DNA from: Hymenobacter plasmatis
GTDB taxonomy: Bacteria; Bacteroidota; Bacteroidia; Cytophagales; Hymenobacteraceae
Length of the DNA: 64,000 bases
Assembly (NCBI RefSeq): GCF_020711255.1
Contig: NZ_JAJFAW010000016.1
Location: forward strand, 1 to 64,000
Reading direction: 5' to 3'
The position numbers and the translations under genes were made by a program. Shown in pieces: positions 17,768-26,279 of the stretch (its first letter is position 1; every line of letters starts with the position of its first letter). Under the pieces are notes generated by a model. The model was not told the origin of the DNA. It searched no databases and saw only the letters and a program-made list of their open reading frames with translations.

Positions 17768-18775
17768 ATGCCAACCTGGACCCTGACCACCCACGAGCTG
17801 CACCTGCGCTACGTTTGGAAAATATCCCGCAACGCTTCCAGCACCAAAACCAACCTGCTCCTGCGCGTATCGGGTGCCGGCCAGAGCGGCACCGGTGAAG
17901 CCGCGCCCAACGTGCGCTACGACGAAACTCCCGAGTTGCTGAAGCAGCAGTTCGAAGCGCTGCAAGCTAACGGATTATCCGCCGTAACCTCCCTGGTTGA
18001 GCTGGATGAGCTGCTGGCCGCCCAGCCCGTGGCCCATGCCCTGAGCTTCGCCCTGGAATCGGCCTTGGTGCAGTGGCTGGCGGCTTGTGCCGGGCAGCCG
18101 GTGTGGCAGTGGCTGGGCGTGCCGCAGCCTGCCCGCACCGTCCCCACGGCCTTTTCGCTGCCCATTATGGAGCCCGGCGCCGTTGCCGGGTTTTTGCAGG
18201 AGCAAAACGCCGCGCGGTTTCAGCTGCTCAAAATCAAAGTCAACCAGGCTGAAGGACTTGAGCTGATTCGGGAGGTGGCCCGCGTCTTGCCCGGGCACGG
18301 CCTGCTGGTAGACGGCAACGAAACCTGGACCGACGCCGACGGCGTGCTCGGCTTCCTAGAGCAGGCCACCGCGCTGCCCGGCGTGCACCTGCGCTTTCTC
18401 GAGCAGCCCATGCCCGCGGCCCTGGCCGAAGACTACCGATACCTGCGCCCCCGCAGCACGGTGCCGCTGCTGGCCGACGAATCGGTGACGGACACGGCCG
18501 ACTTCGCCGAAATTGCCCGGCAGTTTCACGGCGTCAACGTGAAGCTGATGAAGGCCGGCGGCTTCCGGCGCGGCATTGAGCTGCTCCGGCGCACAAATGC
18601 CCACGGCCTGCTCCCCATGCTGGGCTGCATGGTGGAAACGACGGTGGGCATTGAGGCGGCCATGCAAATTAGCGCGCTGGCCGAGGTGCACGACTTGGAC
18701 GGCTTCCTGATTGTGAAGGATGAGCCGTTTGGGCTGGTGGGGGAGGAGGCCGGGCAGTTGTTTCTGCCTGCCTAA
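17768..18775 (+). CDS. Dipeptide epimerase (enolase superfamily, L-Ala-D/L-Glu type)
   Basis: This 335-residue enzyme carries all marks of the muconate-lactonizing subgroup of the enolase superfamily. These are KIK (155-157) and a Lys in NVKLMKAGG (about 259-262) as the two acid/base lysines, and metal ligands Asp182 (VDGNETW), Glu212 (LEQP) and Asp237 (ADES). A DLD motif at 309-311 matches the DxD that binds the dipeptide amino group, which points to an L-Ala-D/L-Glu or related dipeptide epimerase in murein peptide recycling. I chose the ATG at 17768; ATGs at 17747 and 17681 are also in frame. Confidence 0.9.
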   Translation: MPTWTLTTHELHLRYVWKISRNASSTKTNLLLRVSGAGQSGTGEAAPNVRYDETPELLKQQFEALQANGLSAVTSLVELDELLAAQPVAHALSFALESALVQWLAACAGQPVWQWLGVPQPARTVPTAFSLPIMEPGAVAGFLQEQNAARFQLLKIKVNQAEGLELIREVARVLPGHGLLVDGNETWTDADGVLGFLEQATALPGVHLRFLEQPMPAALAEDYRYLRPRSTVPLLADESVTDTADFAEIARQFHGVNVKLMKAGGFRRGIELLRRTNAHGLLPMLGCMVETTVGIEAAMQISALAEVHDLDGFLIVKDEPFGLVGEEAGQLFLPA

Positions 18776-18783
18776 TCCCGGCC

Positions 18784-19350
18784 TTATTTCGGGGCCGTTA
18801 GCTGCGCGTCGAGCTGCGCGATTTGGGCGTCGATGGATTTGGTGTCGGGCAAGTCGGTGCGGCCCTGGCTCAACAAGCTTATCTTCTGGGTCAGCAGCTC
18901 AATTTTCTTGGTGAGGAGGGAGTTCTGTATCGCGGGGTCAGAGAAGCCGGGGCCGCGCTGCACGTAGGTGTCAAACTTGCCGCTGGGGCCATTGGGCGCT
19001 TCGCCCCGGGCCGCTGCCGCACTACCGGGCGTGGCAAACACCACCCCGCCGTCTGCCCGCACGTAGTCGCCTTCGCGCAGGGTCAGCTTCTTGCCCTGGG
19101 GGTTAATCTTGTCGGCGGGCATTTCCACGATGCCGCTTTTGTAGTTGATTTTGACGCCGCTTTCCAGCTTCACGTTTTGGGTGAGGGGCGTGAGCACCTT
19201 GCCCTCGCGGCGCATCACCTCACCGTCCTTAAACACAAACTGGGTGCGGGGCGTAGTTTTAACGGGGAAGCCGCCTTCCTGCGCGGCGGCGTGGCGGGGG
19301 GCGGTGGCCAAGCAGGCGGCCGCCAGCAATACGAAAACAAGACGATGCAT
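18784..19350 (-). CDS. Exported DUF6799 protein
   Basis: This 188-residue protein has a signal peptide (MHRLVFVLLAAACLATAPRHAAA) and a domain at about 30-110 that resembles DUF6799, with two similar repeats (KDGEVMRREGKVLTPLTQ and KSGIVEMPADK...LTLREGDYVRADG). A C-terminal coiled-coil-like stretch follows (LLTKKIELLTQKISLLSQ). It is a paralogue, in its N-terminal unit, of the protein at 16329-17552, with only the epimerase gene between them. The role is unknown. The start is the ATG at 19350; an upstream start would break the signal peptide. Confidence 0.72.
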   Translation of the reverse strand: MHRLVFVLLAAACLATAPRHAAAQEGGFPVKTTPRTQFVFKDGEVMRREGKVLTPLTQNVKLESGVKINYKSGIVEMPADKINPQGKKLTLREGDYVRADGGVVFATPGSAAAARGEAPNGPSGKFDTYVQRGPGFSDPAIQNSLLTKKIELLTQKISLLSQGRTDLPDTKSIDAQIAQLDAQLTAPK

Positions 19351-19452
19351 AGAAATGAGAAAAGTGGTTGAACCTGCGAGGATACGCATTTTGCGGCGTT
19401 AAGGAGAAAGACCGTCCAGTTAACCTAAAATAATTTTAAAATAATCGGGAAC

Positions 19453-19466
19453 AATGTTGCAACATT
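19453..19466. promoter_or_regulatory. Candidate MarR operator palindrome
   Basis: AATGTTGCAACATT is a perfect 14-base palindrome that covers the TTG -33 element of the marR-type gene's promoter, a placement expected for self-repression. Confidence 0.55.
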
Positions 19467-19487
19467 AAATGTACCTACATAAATTTG
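19457..19487 (+). promoter_or_regulatory. Promoter TTG-N20-TAAATTTG of the MarR gene
   Basis: TTG at 19457-19459 and TAAATTTG at 19480-19487, with 20 bases between, match both Bacteroidota promoter elements. The ATG at 19509 follows 21 bases later. Confidence 0.75.
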
Positions 19488-19508
19488 CAACCGATTCCAC
19501 TGCCTACC

Positions 19509-19964
19509 ATGCGCATCGAAGACGAAATCAAGCAGCCCATCTTTCGCGACGAGTTTCAGAAGGCCCACATCAACCTACTGTACACGGCCGGCTGGTTGCA
19601 GCTGCGCCAGACGGCGGCATTTAAGCCCTTCGGCCTCACGCTGCCGCAGTTCAACATCCTCCGCATTTTGCGGGGCCAGCACCCATTGCCGGCCACCGTG
19701 GCCTTGCTCATCGACCGCATGCTGGACAAGACCAGCAACGCCTCCCGCATTGTGGACCGGCTGGAAGAAAAGCAGCTGGTGACGCGCACCGTGTGCCCCG
19801 CCAACCGCCGCGCCGTGGACATCCGCATCACCAAAGCCGGCCTCGACCTGCTCGACCGCATCGAGGAAGCCGGCGTTACCAACCCCGGCGGCATCAACCA
19901 GCTCACCCCTGCGGAAGTGCACCAGCTCAACACTTTGCTCGATAAAATTCGAACGGAGGAATAA
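19509..19964 (+). CDS. MarR-family transcriptional regulator
   Basis: This 151-residue protein is a typical MarR repressor with a winged helix-turn-helix. Helix segments include LTLPQFNILRILRGQ, the recognition region DKTSNASRIVDRLEEKQLVTR, and the wing region CPANRRAVDIRITKAGLDLL. Such proteins bind short palindromes as dimers and release on ligand binding. The ATG at 19509 is preferred over a TTG at 19485 that would lie within the promoter. A perfect palindrome overlaps its own promoter. The yceI-type gene starts 110 bases downstream in the same direction and is a likely target. Confidence 0.9.
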   Translation: MRIEDEIKQPIFRDEFQKAHINLLYTAGWLQLRQTAAFKPFGLTLPQFNILRILRGQHPLPATVALLIDRMLDKTSNASRIVDRLEEKQLVTRTVCPANRRAVDIRITKAGLDLLDRIEEAGVTNPGGINQLTPAEVHQLNTLLDKIRTEE

Positions 19965-20074
19965 TTGATTTTACCGAATTAACTGCAGACGCCATTCTGG
20001 CACATTTTTTCGTTGCGGCCCGGCCGTAGCATACCCTCGATTAATTATTAAATTTCCCCAATTCCCTTTTTCAG

Positions 20075-20719
20075 ATGAAAAAATTCCTGTTGCCCGCTTT
20101 GTTTGCTGTTGCCGTTATCGGCGGTGCCCCTGCTGCTTCGGCGCAAAAAATAAACAGCGCCAAAATGGCCACCAACGCCCCGGCCTATAAGCTGCAGCCG
20201 CAGCTCAGCACCTTGGGCTGGGATGGCAAAGCCGTAACCCACGGCCACAACGGCACCATGCAGTTCGCCGACGGCGACCTGCTCGTGAAAGGCAATGCCA
20301 TCGTGGGTGGCACCGTAACCGTGGACATGAAGACCATGAAAGCCACCGACATCACGGATGCCGAGAACCAAGCCAAGTTTGTGGGCCACATGAGCAGCGA
20401 CGACTTCTTCGGCGTGGCTACGTACCCCACCTCTACCTTCAAAATCGTGAGCGTGGCCCCTATTAAAGGTGCCGCCAAAGATGCTAACAACGCCACCATC
20501 ACCGGCGACATGACCATCAAAGGCGTAACCCAGCGCCTGAGCTTCCCCGCCAAAGTAGGCGTGAAAGACGGTGTAGCCGCCGCCACCGGCAAGATGACCA
20601 TCGACCGCACCAAGTTCGGCCTGAAGTACGGCTCGAAATCGTTCTTCGAGAGCATCGGCGACAAAGCCATCTACGATACCTTCGACCTGACCTTCAACGT
20701 TATTGCCAAGAAGGCTTAA
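20075..20719 (+). CDS. YceI-family periplasmic protein
   Basis: This 214-residue protein has a signal peptide (MKKFLLPALFAVAVIGGAPAASA) and a YceI lipocalin-like domain. Characteristic pieces are VGHMSSDDFFGVATYPTSTFKI, TGDMTIKGVTQRLSFPAKV and TIDRTKFGLKYGSKSFFE. YceI proteins bind long isoprenoid chains in the periplasm and are often induced by stress. It follows the MarR gene and has a terminator 76 bases after its stop. No separate strong promoter is evident, although the 110-base gap could hold one. Confidence 0.92.
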   Translation: MKKFLLPALFAVAVIGGAPAASAQKINSAKMATNAPAYKLQPQLSTLGWDGKAVTHGHNGTMQFADGDLLVKGNAIVGGTVTVDMKTMKATDITDAENQAKFVGHMSSDDFFGVATYPTSTFKIVSVAPIKGAAKDANNATITGDMTIKGVTQRLSFPAKVGVKDGVAAATGKMTIDRTKFGLKYGSKSFFESIGDKAIYDTFDLTFNVIAKKA

Positions 20720-20795
20720 TTGCCCAAGCAGTTCGATTTAAGGGCCTTCGCACAGTAGCCCCTTCTGTTGCTGCCGTGAAATGCCCTCTTCCAAC

Positions 20796-20829
20796 AAAAA
20801 AGCCCGCCAAGATTGGCGGGCTTTTTTTA
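20796..20829. terminator. Bidirectional terminator
   Basis: AAGCCCGCCA/TGGCGGGCTT with A-run and T-run on either side lies between the convergent yceI-type gene and the gene at 20827. Confidence 0.85.
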
Positions 20830-21384
20830 TTCGGGAATGCTGAAGTGTCGGGGCAGCTCAAATTTCAAATGCCGGCTCTTGCTGCGGCTGTGCAGGTTGC
20901 TCAGCACCTCATCCAGTTCTTCCTTGTACTCGAGCCACAGGTCCTCGTGCAGATTCTTTAGAATCATGGCCGGCAGGCGGGCCGCCAACCGGGCCGTCGC
21001 ATTGAAAAACCCGTCGTACACGCTGTCGAACTGCCCGGAGTAGTTATCGATGCACTGCCGCAGGGTGTACACGAGCAGGTCGACTTCCAGCTGCTTGCTC
21101 TTGGTGATGCGACGGGCGCGGGCCGCTTCCTGCACACTCGCCCGCAGCGCCTTCACCAGGCTCCGATTGAGTAAGCGGCCCGATACGGCCACATTAAACA
21201 GCTCATGGATGCGGTCGGCGGCTTCTTCCTGAATTTGGGCCAGGGTCACGTCGGCCAGCAATTCGAAGCGGTAGGTTTCATACAACTCGGCGTCGCGGCG
21301 CACGGCGCGTAGCAGCAGCGCTTCCTTGTCGCTTTCGGGCAGGCGCTTGAGGGCTTTTTTGAAATCGGAGGAGGGGACGGGCAT
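20827..21384 (-). CDS. Conserved hypothetical protein
   Basis: This 185-residue soluble, mainly helical protein is rich in Leu, Arg and Glu. It has no signal peptide, membrane segment or known motif. The N-terminus (SSDFKKALKRLPESDKEALLLRAVRRD) is like small helical proteins conserved in Hymenobacteraceae. The ATG at 21384 is chosen because the upstream extension is Asn/Ser-rich and unlike the rest, though a start as far up as 21498 is open. Confidence 0.6.
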   Translation of the reverse strand: MPVPSSDFKKALKRLPESDKEALLLRAVRRDAELYETYRFELLADVTLAQIQEEAADRIHELFNVAVSGRLLNRSLVKALRASVQEAARARRITKSKQLEVDLLVYTLRQCIDNYSGQFDSVYDGFFNATARLAARLPAMILKNLHEDLWLEYKEELDEVLSNLHSRSKSRHLKFELPRHFSIPE

Positions 21385-21694
21385 TAATGAGTTGCTGCTA
21401 ATGGAGAATTCTGGTCGAATGAAGTTAGAGTTATTCGAAAGGCCGAGGTAATAGTTGTTGCCCGGGTAAAAATCTGCCCCCGAAGCCCGCGTGCCCACTT
21501 GTTTAAATTTGGCATTCGCTATATAAATAGCCTAATGCCAACAGGCTCAGACAAGCACTGCTGCAGGGCCGTGTTACCAGCCTGGCAAGCTCCGCCTTGC
21601 GTTAATAAAATCAGTGGAAATAAGGAAACGAATCAGGGATATTCATAGTTATTACAAGCTACCCCACGCGGGCTTTCCTGCGTAAATTTGCCCT
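21385..21694. other. Divergent intergenic region
   Basis: This stretch of about 310 bases between the hypothetical gene and clpS is AT-richer than its surroundings. Apart from the clpS promoter box at 21683-21690 I see no RNA gene, palindrome or coding signal. Confidence 0.5.
21683..21690 (+). promoter_or_regulatory. -7 box TAAATTTG for clpS
   Basis: TAAATTTG ends four bases before the clpS ATG, leaving almost no room for a 5' leader. Confidence 0.6.
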
Positions 21695-21976
21695 ATGAAC
21701 ACCCGCCCACAAATTGAGCACGATGAGGACGTACTGCTGCTCGAAGAAGAAGTTGAGCTGCGTAACCTCGTTGTGTATAACGACGACGTCAACACCTTTG
21801 AGCACGTCATCAAAACCCTGATTGACGTGTGCGGCCACCAGCCGGAGCAGGCCGAGCAATGCACGCTGCTCATCCACTACAAGGGCCAGTGCGCCGTTAA
21901 AATAGGCACGTACGAGGAGCTGGAGCCAATGTGCACGGCCATCCACGACCGCGGTATCTCGGCAGATGTAGTGTAG
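21695..21976 (+). CDS. clpS: ClpS, adaptor of the ClpAP protease
   Basis: This 93-residue protein matches ClpS, which delivers N-degron substrates to the Clp unfoldase. The signature is LVVYNDDVNTFEHVI at about 25-39, where the Asn-Asp pair lines the N-end-residue pocket, followed by QAEQCTLLIHYKGQCAVKIG. The length is normal. The start is fixed by the promoter box four bases upstream. No clpA lies in the window. Confidence 0.93.
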   Translation: MNTRPQIEHDEDVLLLEEEVELRNLVVYNDDVNTFEHVIKTLIDVCGHQPEQAEQCTLLIHYKGQCAVKIGTYEELEPMCTAIHDRGISADVV

Positions 21977-22064
21977 TTGTGGGGGATTAGTGGTCGGTTG
22001 TCGGGTTACTCTGGCAATTCGTAGCTAGCTCCCGGCAACCAACAACTGACAACCCAAACAACGA

Positions 22065-22679
22065 ATGGAGTTTCCCTCAAAACTGATTGAAAACGCGGTG
22101 GGTGAGCTGGCGCGTCTGCCCGGCATTGGCCGCAAAACGGCCCTGCGCCTGGCGCTTCACTTGCTCAAGGCCGAGATGGATACCACCGCTTCGCTGGCCG
22201 AAGCGCTGGCCAAAATGCGCTTCGAAATAACCTACTGCCGCACCTGCCATAGCATTTCCGATGCTGAGGAGTGCGACATCTGCGCCAACAAGCTGCGCGA
22301 CCACAGCTTGGTGTGCGTGGTGTCGGACGTGCGCGACGTCATTGCCATCGAAAACACGGGCCAGTACAAAGGCGTGTACCACGTGCTCGGCGGCGTGATT
22401 TCGCCCATTGAAGGCGTGGGTCCTTCCGATTTGCACATCGATTCGCTGGTGGAGCGGGCCAGCACCGAAGACTCCGAAATCCGGGAGGTCATCCTCGCTA
22501 TCAGCCCCACGATGGAAGGCGACACCACGGCGTTTTACCTCTCGCGCCGTCTGCGCGATTTGCCCAACGTGCACATCAGCACCATTGCCCGCGGCATTCC
22601 GGTGGGCGGTGAGCTGGAGTACGCCGACGAAATTACCCTGGGCCGCAGCATTGTGGAGCGCCTCCGGCAAGCCCGGTAA
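22065..22679 (+). CDS. recR: RecR, recombination mediator
   Basis: This 204-residue protein is RecR, which acts with RecF/RecO to load RecA at gaps. It has an N-terminal helix-hairpin-helix (ARLPGIGRKTALRLALHLL), a four-cysteine zinc finger (CRTCHSISDAEECDIC), and a Toprim domain (LVCVVSDVRDVIAIENTG with PTMEGDTTAFYL). All parts are present and the length is normal. It lies 88 bases after clpS. Confidence 0.97.
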   Translation: MEFPSKLIENAVGELARLPGIGRKTALRLALHLLKAEMDTTASLAEALAKMRFEITYCRTCHSISDAEECDICANKLRDHSLVCVVSDVRDVIAIENTGQYKGVYHVLGGVISPIEGVGPSDLHIDSLVERASTEDSEIREVILAISPTMEGDTTAFYLSRRLRDLPNVHISTIARGIPVGGELEYADEITLGRSIVERLRQAR

Positions 22680-22696
22680 GCCCATTCCGGCGCCAG

Positions 22697-22778
22697 GCGA
22701 AGGACCTTCTCCCGTTCGAACACTTAGCAGTATATCCATGATTACTGCAATTAGTTCAACGGTGGGAAGGTCCTTCGC
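22697..22778. repeat. Diverged intergenic palindrome (GCGAAGGACCTT type)
   Basis: GCGAAGGACCTTCTCCCGTT at the left (22697 onward) pairs imperfectly with 22754-22778. The arm resembles GCGAAGCACCTTCTC of the copy at 56652, but the outer GTCATGC ends are missing. It lies between recR and the glycosyltransferase gene. Confidence 0.6.
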
Positions 22779-22816
22779 TTTGTTCGGCCGGACATAGTGT
22801 AATTTCGCCGGCTGTG

Positions 22817-24820
22817 GTGAAGCTCTCCGTCATTATTGTCAATTACAATGTCTGCTATTTTCTGGAGCAGGCGCTGCTGTCCGTTCGCCGGGCCGTGGAG
22901 AAATTGGCACAGCCGGTAGAGGTGTTCGTGGTCGACAATAACTCCGTCGACGGCTCGGTGGCGATGGTGCAGGCGCGGTTTCCGGAGGTAATCCTGATTG
23001 CCAACCGCCACAACCCCGGCTTTTCTAAGGCCAACAATCAGGCGCTGCGCCGCGCCACCGGCCAGTACCGGCTGCTGCTCAACCCCGATACGGTGGTGGA
23101 GGAAGATACCTTCCGGGCCTGCTGCGAGTTTATGGACGGGCACCCCGAGTGCGGCGGCCTGGGCGTGAAAATGCTCGACGGGCAGGGCAATTTCCTGCCC
23201 GAAAGCAAGCGGGCCCTGCCCACGCCCAAGGTGGCGTTCTACAAAATGTTTGGCTTGGCGAAGCTCATGCCCAAGTCGCGCACCTTTGGGCGGTACCACC
23301 TTGGCTTTCTGAGCCAGGAAGAAACCCACGAGGTGGAGGTGCTAAGCGGCGCCTTCATGCTGCTGCGCCAAACCGCCCTCGATAAAATTGGGCTGCTCGA
23401 CGAAGACTATTTCATGTACGGAGAGGACATCGACCTCTCGTATCGCCTGACGCAGGGCGGCTGGAAAAACTATTATTTCCCCGGCACGCGCATCATTCAC
23501 TACAAGGGCGAGAGCACGAAGCGCACCAGCGTGAACTTCGTGTTCGTGTTTTACCGGGCCATGGTGATTTTTGCCCGCAAACACTTCGCCCCGGGCCAAG
23601 CGGGCCTTTTTTCGCTGCTGATAAACGCGGCCATCTGGCTGATGGCCGGCGCGGCAGTGCTGGAGCGGCTGGCCGTGCGGGTGGCCCCGCTGCTGCTCGA
23701 TGCCGGCCTGATTTGGGGCGGGATGTACTTCCTGAAATCGTATTGGGAGCACAACCACAAGTTTGTGCCGGGCGATTACCCGCCGCAGTACATGATGGTG
23801 GCCGTGCCGGCCTACATCCTGGTCTGGCTCACCTCGGCCTACCTGAGCGGGGCCTACGACCCACCCGTGAAAACCTCGCGGGTGGCGCGCGGCATCTTTG
23901 TGGGCACGCTGTTAATCTCGGCGGCGTCTAACTACCTCGATGCCTGGCGTTTTTCCAAGGCGCTGATAATTCTAGGAGGGGTGTGGGCCGTGGTGGCCCT
24001 GATGGGCCGGCAGCTGCTGACGCACTTTCTCAAGTACCGCGACCTGCGCCTGAGCGAGCAGCGGCATAAGAACATTGCCATTGTGGGCTCGGGGCCCGAA
24101 ACCCACCGCGTGCGCCAGCTGCTGGAAGCCGCCGGGGTGCAGGCGCGCGTGATTGGCTACGTAAGCGTGCCCCATAAGGGCAGCCCGTCCGCACCATCGG
24201 CGGCGCTGCTGAGCCACCCGGCTGCGCCGGGGCCCGACGAGCCACTGGGGGAACTGCGCCAGCTCGCCGATATCATCCGCCTCTACGCGCTGGATGAATT
24301 GATATTTTGTGGCAAAGACTTGCCCGCCAGCCAGATTATTGCCCTGATGCTGAGCCTGCCGGCTACCCCGCGGGTGGCCTACAAGATTCTGCCCGAAGAC
24401 AGCCAGTACATCATCGGGAGCAGCAGCAAGGACACGCCGGGCGACTATTATACCCTGGACATTGCCCTGAACCTCTACCAGCCCCGGCAGGCCCGAGCCA
24501 AGCGCCTGCTCGACGTGCTGAGCAGCGTTGGGCTGCTGCTCTTGTCGCCCGTGCTCATTTGGCTGCAGCCTAAAAAAGGCCGGTTCCTTCGCAATTGCCT
24601 GGCGGTGCTGCTGGGCAGCCGTACCTGGGTGGGGCTGCGGCACACCCACGGCTCGGCCCGGGCGGTGCCCGCCGTGCTGTCGCCGGCCGATGCAGCTGTG
24701 TCGGCTGCCCCGCTCAACGAAGTCACGCGGCGGCGGCTGGAGCTGCTTTATGCCAAAGATTATGAGCCCAGCACGGATTTGAGCGTGCTTTGGCGCTGCT
24801 GGAGGCGGCTGGGGCAGTAA
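22817..24820 (+). CDS. GT2 glycosyltransferase fused to a sugar-transferase-like regulatory region
   Basis: This 667-residue protein begins with a family 2 glycosyltransferase domain (about 1-260). It shows SVIIVNYN, DNNSVDGS, NPGFSKANNQALR, the metal-binding region LNPDT, and YGEDIDLSYR. Five or so membrane helices follow (about 265-405). The last part (about 415-560) is a Rossmann-like segment (NIAIVGSGPETHRVRQLLEAAGV) resembling the nucleotide-binding-like domain of undecaprenyl-phosphate sugar phosphotransferases. It ends soon after a helix (LDVLSSVGLLLLSPVLIWL) where those enzymes continue into their catalytic domain, so the transferase part is lacking. It starts with GTG (22817, or 22814). 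It probably acts in surface polysaccharide synthesis. Confidence 0.85.
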   Translation: MKLSVIIVNYNVCYFLEQALLSVRRAVEKLAQPVEVFVVDNNSVDGSVAMVQARFPEVILIANRHNPGFSKANNQALRRATGQYRLLLNPDTVVEEDTFRACCEFMDGHPECGGLGVKMLDGQGNFLPESKRALPTPKVAFYKMFGLAKLMPKSRTFGRYHLGFLSQEETHEVEVLSGAFMLLRQTALDKIGLLDEDYFMYGEDIDLSYRLTQGGWKNYYFPGTRIIHYKGESTKRTSVNFVFVFYRAMVIFARKHFAPGQAGLFSLLINAAIWLMAGAAVLERLAVRVAPLLLDAGLIWGGMYFLKSYWEHNHKFVPGDYPPQYMMVAVPAYILVWLTSAYLSGAYDPPVKTSRVARGIFVGTLLISAASNYLDAWRFSKALIILGGVWAVVALMGRQLLTHFLKYRDLRLSEQRHKNIAIVGSGPETHRVRQLLEAAGVQARVIGYVSVPHKGSPSAPSAALLSHPAAPGPDEPLGELRQLADIIRLYALDELIFCGKDLPASQIIALMLSLPATPRVAYKILPEDSQYIIGSSSKDTPGDYYTLDIALNLYQPRQARAKRLLDVLSSVGLLLLSPVLIWLQPKKGRFLRNCLAVLLGSRTWVGLRHTHGSARAVPAVLSPADAAVSAAPLNEVTRRRLELLYAKDYEPSTDLSVLWRCWRRLGQ

Positions 24821-24956
24821 TTTAATTCGGATAGCATCGATTCTAAGTCGTAATTTGGGCTTCTCTGCCGGCAAAGGCAGCTGTTCTTAAACGCTGCTTC
24901 GACCAATGCTTGGGGTGGCGGCATCTTCGGTTAGTCACTATCACCTTCACTGCATT

Positions 24957-26177
24957 ATGTCCAGCACTACCACCATCGCGCCCCCTTCGCCGCTTTCCAA
25001 CCGCATTCAGGCGATGCACGAATCGGCTACGATTGCCATGGCCAAGAAGTGCCGGGAGCTTATCGCCAAGGGGTTCGACGTTATCAATTTGAGCTTCGGC
25101 GAGCCCGACTTCCAAACGCCCCAATACATCAAGGATGCCGCCAAGGAGGCCCTTGACAAAGGCTTTACTTTCTACACGCCCGTGCCCGGCATTCCGGAGC
25201 TGCGGCAGGCCATCTGCGACAAATTCAAGCGCGATAATCAGCTTGAGTACCTGCCCAATCAGATTGTGGTGAGCACCGGCGCCAAGCAGTCCTTGGCCAA
25301 TGCCGTGCTCAGCCTGGTGAATCCCGGCGATGAGGTCATCGTGTTTTCGCCCTACTGGGTGAGCTACGAGGAGATGGTGAAGCTGGCCGAAGGCACGTCG
25401 GTGCCGCTGGTGGGTACACTTGAAAACGACTACAAAGTGACGGCCGCGCAGCTCGAAGCCGCCATCACGGAGCGTACCAAGCTCATCATGTACTCTTCGC
25501 CCTGCAACCCCACGGGCTCGGTATTCAGCCGGCAGGAACTGGGCGAAATTGCGGCCGTATTGGCGCGGCATCCGCAGGTATATGCCCTAGCCGATGAGAT
25601 TTACGAGTACATCAACTTTGTGGGCGAGCACGTGAGCTTGGCTCAATTTCCGGAGGTGAAGGACCGGGTGATTACCGTGAACGGCTTTTCGAAGGGCTAT
25701 GCTATGACCGGCTGGCGCCTGGGCTACCTGGCCGCCCGCCAGGACATTGCATCGGCCTGCGAGAAAATGCAAAGCCAGATTACGTCCGGTACCTGCTCCA
25801 TTGCGCAGCACGCCGGCGTAGCGGCTCTGCGCGGCGGCCGCGCCTCCGCCGACGAGATGGTGGAAGCCTACCGCCGCCGCCGCGATTTGGTGCTCGACAT
25901 TGTGAAGGACATTCCCGGTCTTAAAACGCCCACGCCCAGCGGCGCATTCTACGTCTTTCCTGATGTATCGGCATTCCTGGGCCGCACTGCGCCCGACGGC
26001 AGCCACATCAGCACCTCGATGGATTTGGCGCTGTACCTGCTGAACGATGGGCTGGTATCGGCAGTGTCGGGCGAGGCATTTGGGGCGCCGGACTGCATCC
26101 GGTTTAGCACGGCCGCGGCCGACGACAAGCTGGTAGAAGCATTTCGGCGGGTGAAGGCAAGCTTGGCGAAACTCTAG
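24957..26177 (+). CDS. PLP-dependent class I aminotransferase (aspartate aminotransferase type)
   Basis: This 406-residue enzyme belongs to fold-type I aminotransferases of the AspAT Ib group. It has INLSFGEPDFQTP near the N-terminus, VSTGAKQSLANAVLS, SPCNPTGSVFS (Asn-Pro-Thr-Gly), and the PLP lysine in NGFSKGYAMTGWRLGY. A conserved arginine near the end (CIRFSTA) should bind the substrate carboxylate. It likely transfers amino groups between aspartate or other amino acids and 2-oxoglutarate. The ATG at 24957 gives the usual N-terminus. Confidence 0.92.
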   Translation: MSSTTTIAPPSPLSNRIQAMHESATIAMAKKCRELIAKGFDVINLSFGEPDFQTPQYIKDAAKEALDKGFTFYTPVPGIPELRQAICDKFKRDNQLEYLPNQIVVSTGAKQSLANAVLSLVNPGDEVIVFSPYWVSYEEMVKLAEGTSVPLVGTLENDYKVTAAQLEAAITERTKLIMYSSPCNPTGSVFSRQELGEIAAVLARHPQVYALADEIYEYINFVGEHVSLAQFPEVKDRVITVNGFSKGYAMTGWRLGYLAARQDIASACEKMQSQITSGTCSIAQHAGVAALRGGRASADEMVEAYRRRRDLVLDIVKDIPGLKTPTPSGAFYVFPDVSAFLGRTAPDGSHISTSMDLALYLLNDGLVSAVSGEAFGAPDCIRFSTAAADDKLVEAFRRVKASLAKL

Positions 26178-26267
26178 AGAGGCGCCGTGGGGCATGCGGC
26201 GGCTAGGCCAGCCCAAGCCCTGCCATGGGGCTGACGTGCCGGGGTAGAACGCGCCGTGGCTCGTCCC

Positions 26268-26275
26268 TACCTTTG
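26268..26275 (+). promoter_or_regulatory. -7 box TACCTTTG for the heptose kinase gene
   Basis: TACCTTTG ends four bases before the ATG at 26280, suggesting a very short or absent leader. Confidence 0.6.
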
Positions 26276-26279
26276 CGCA

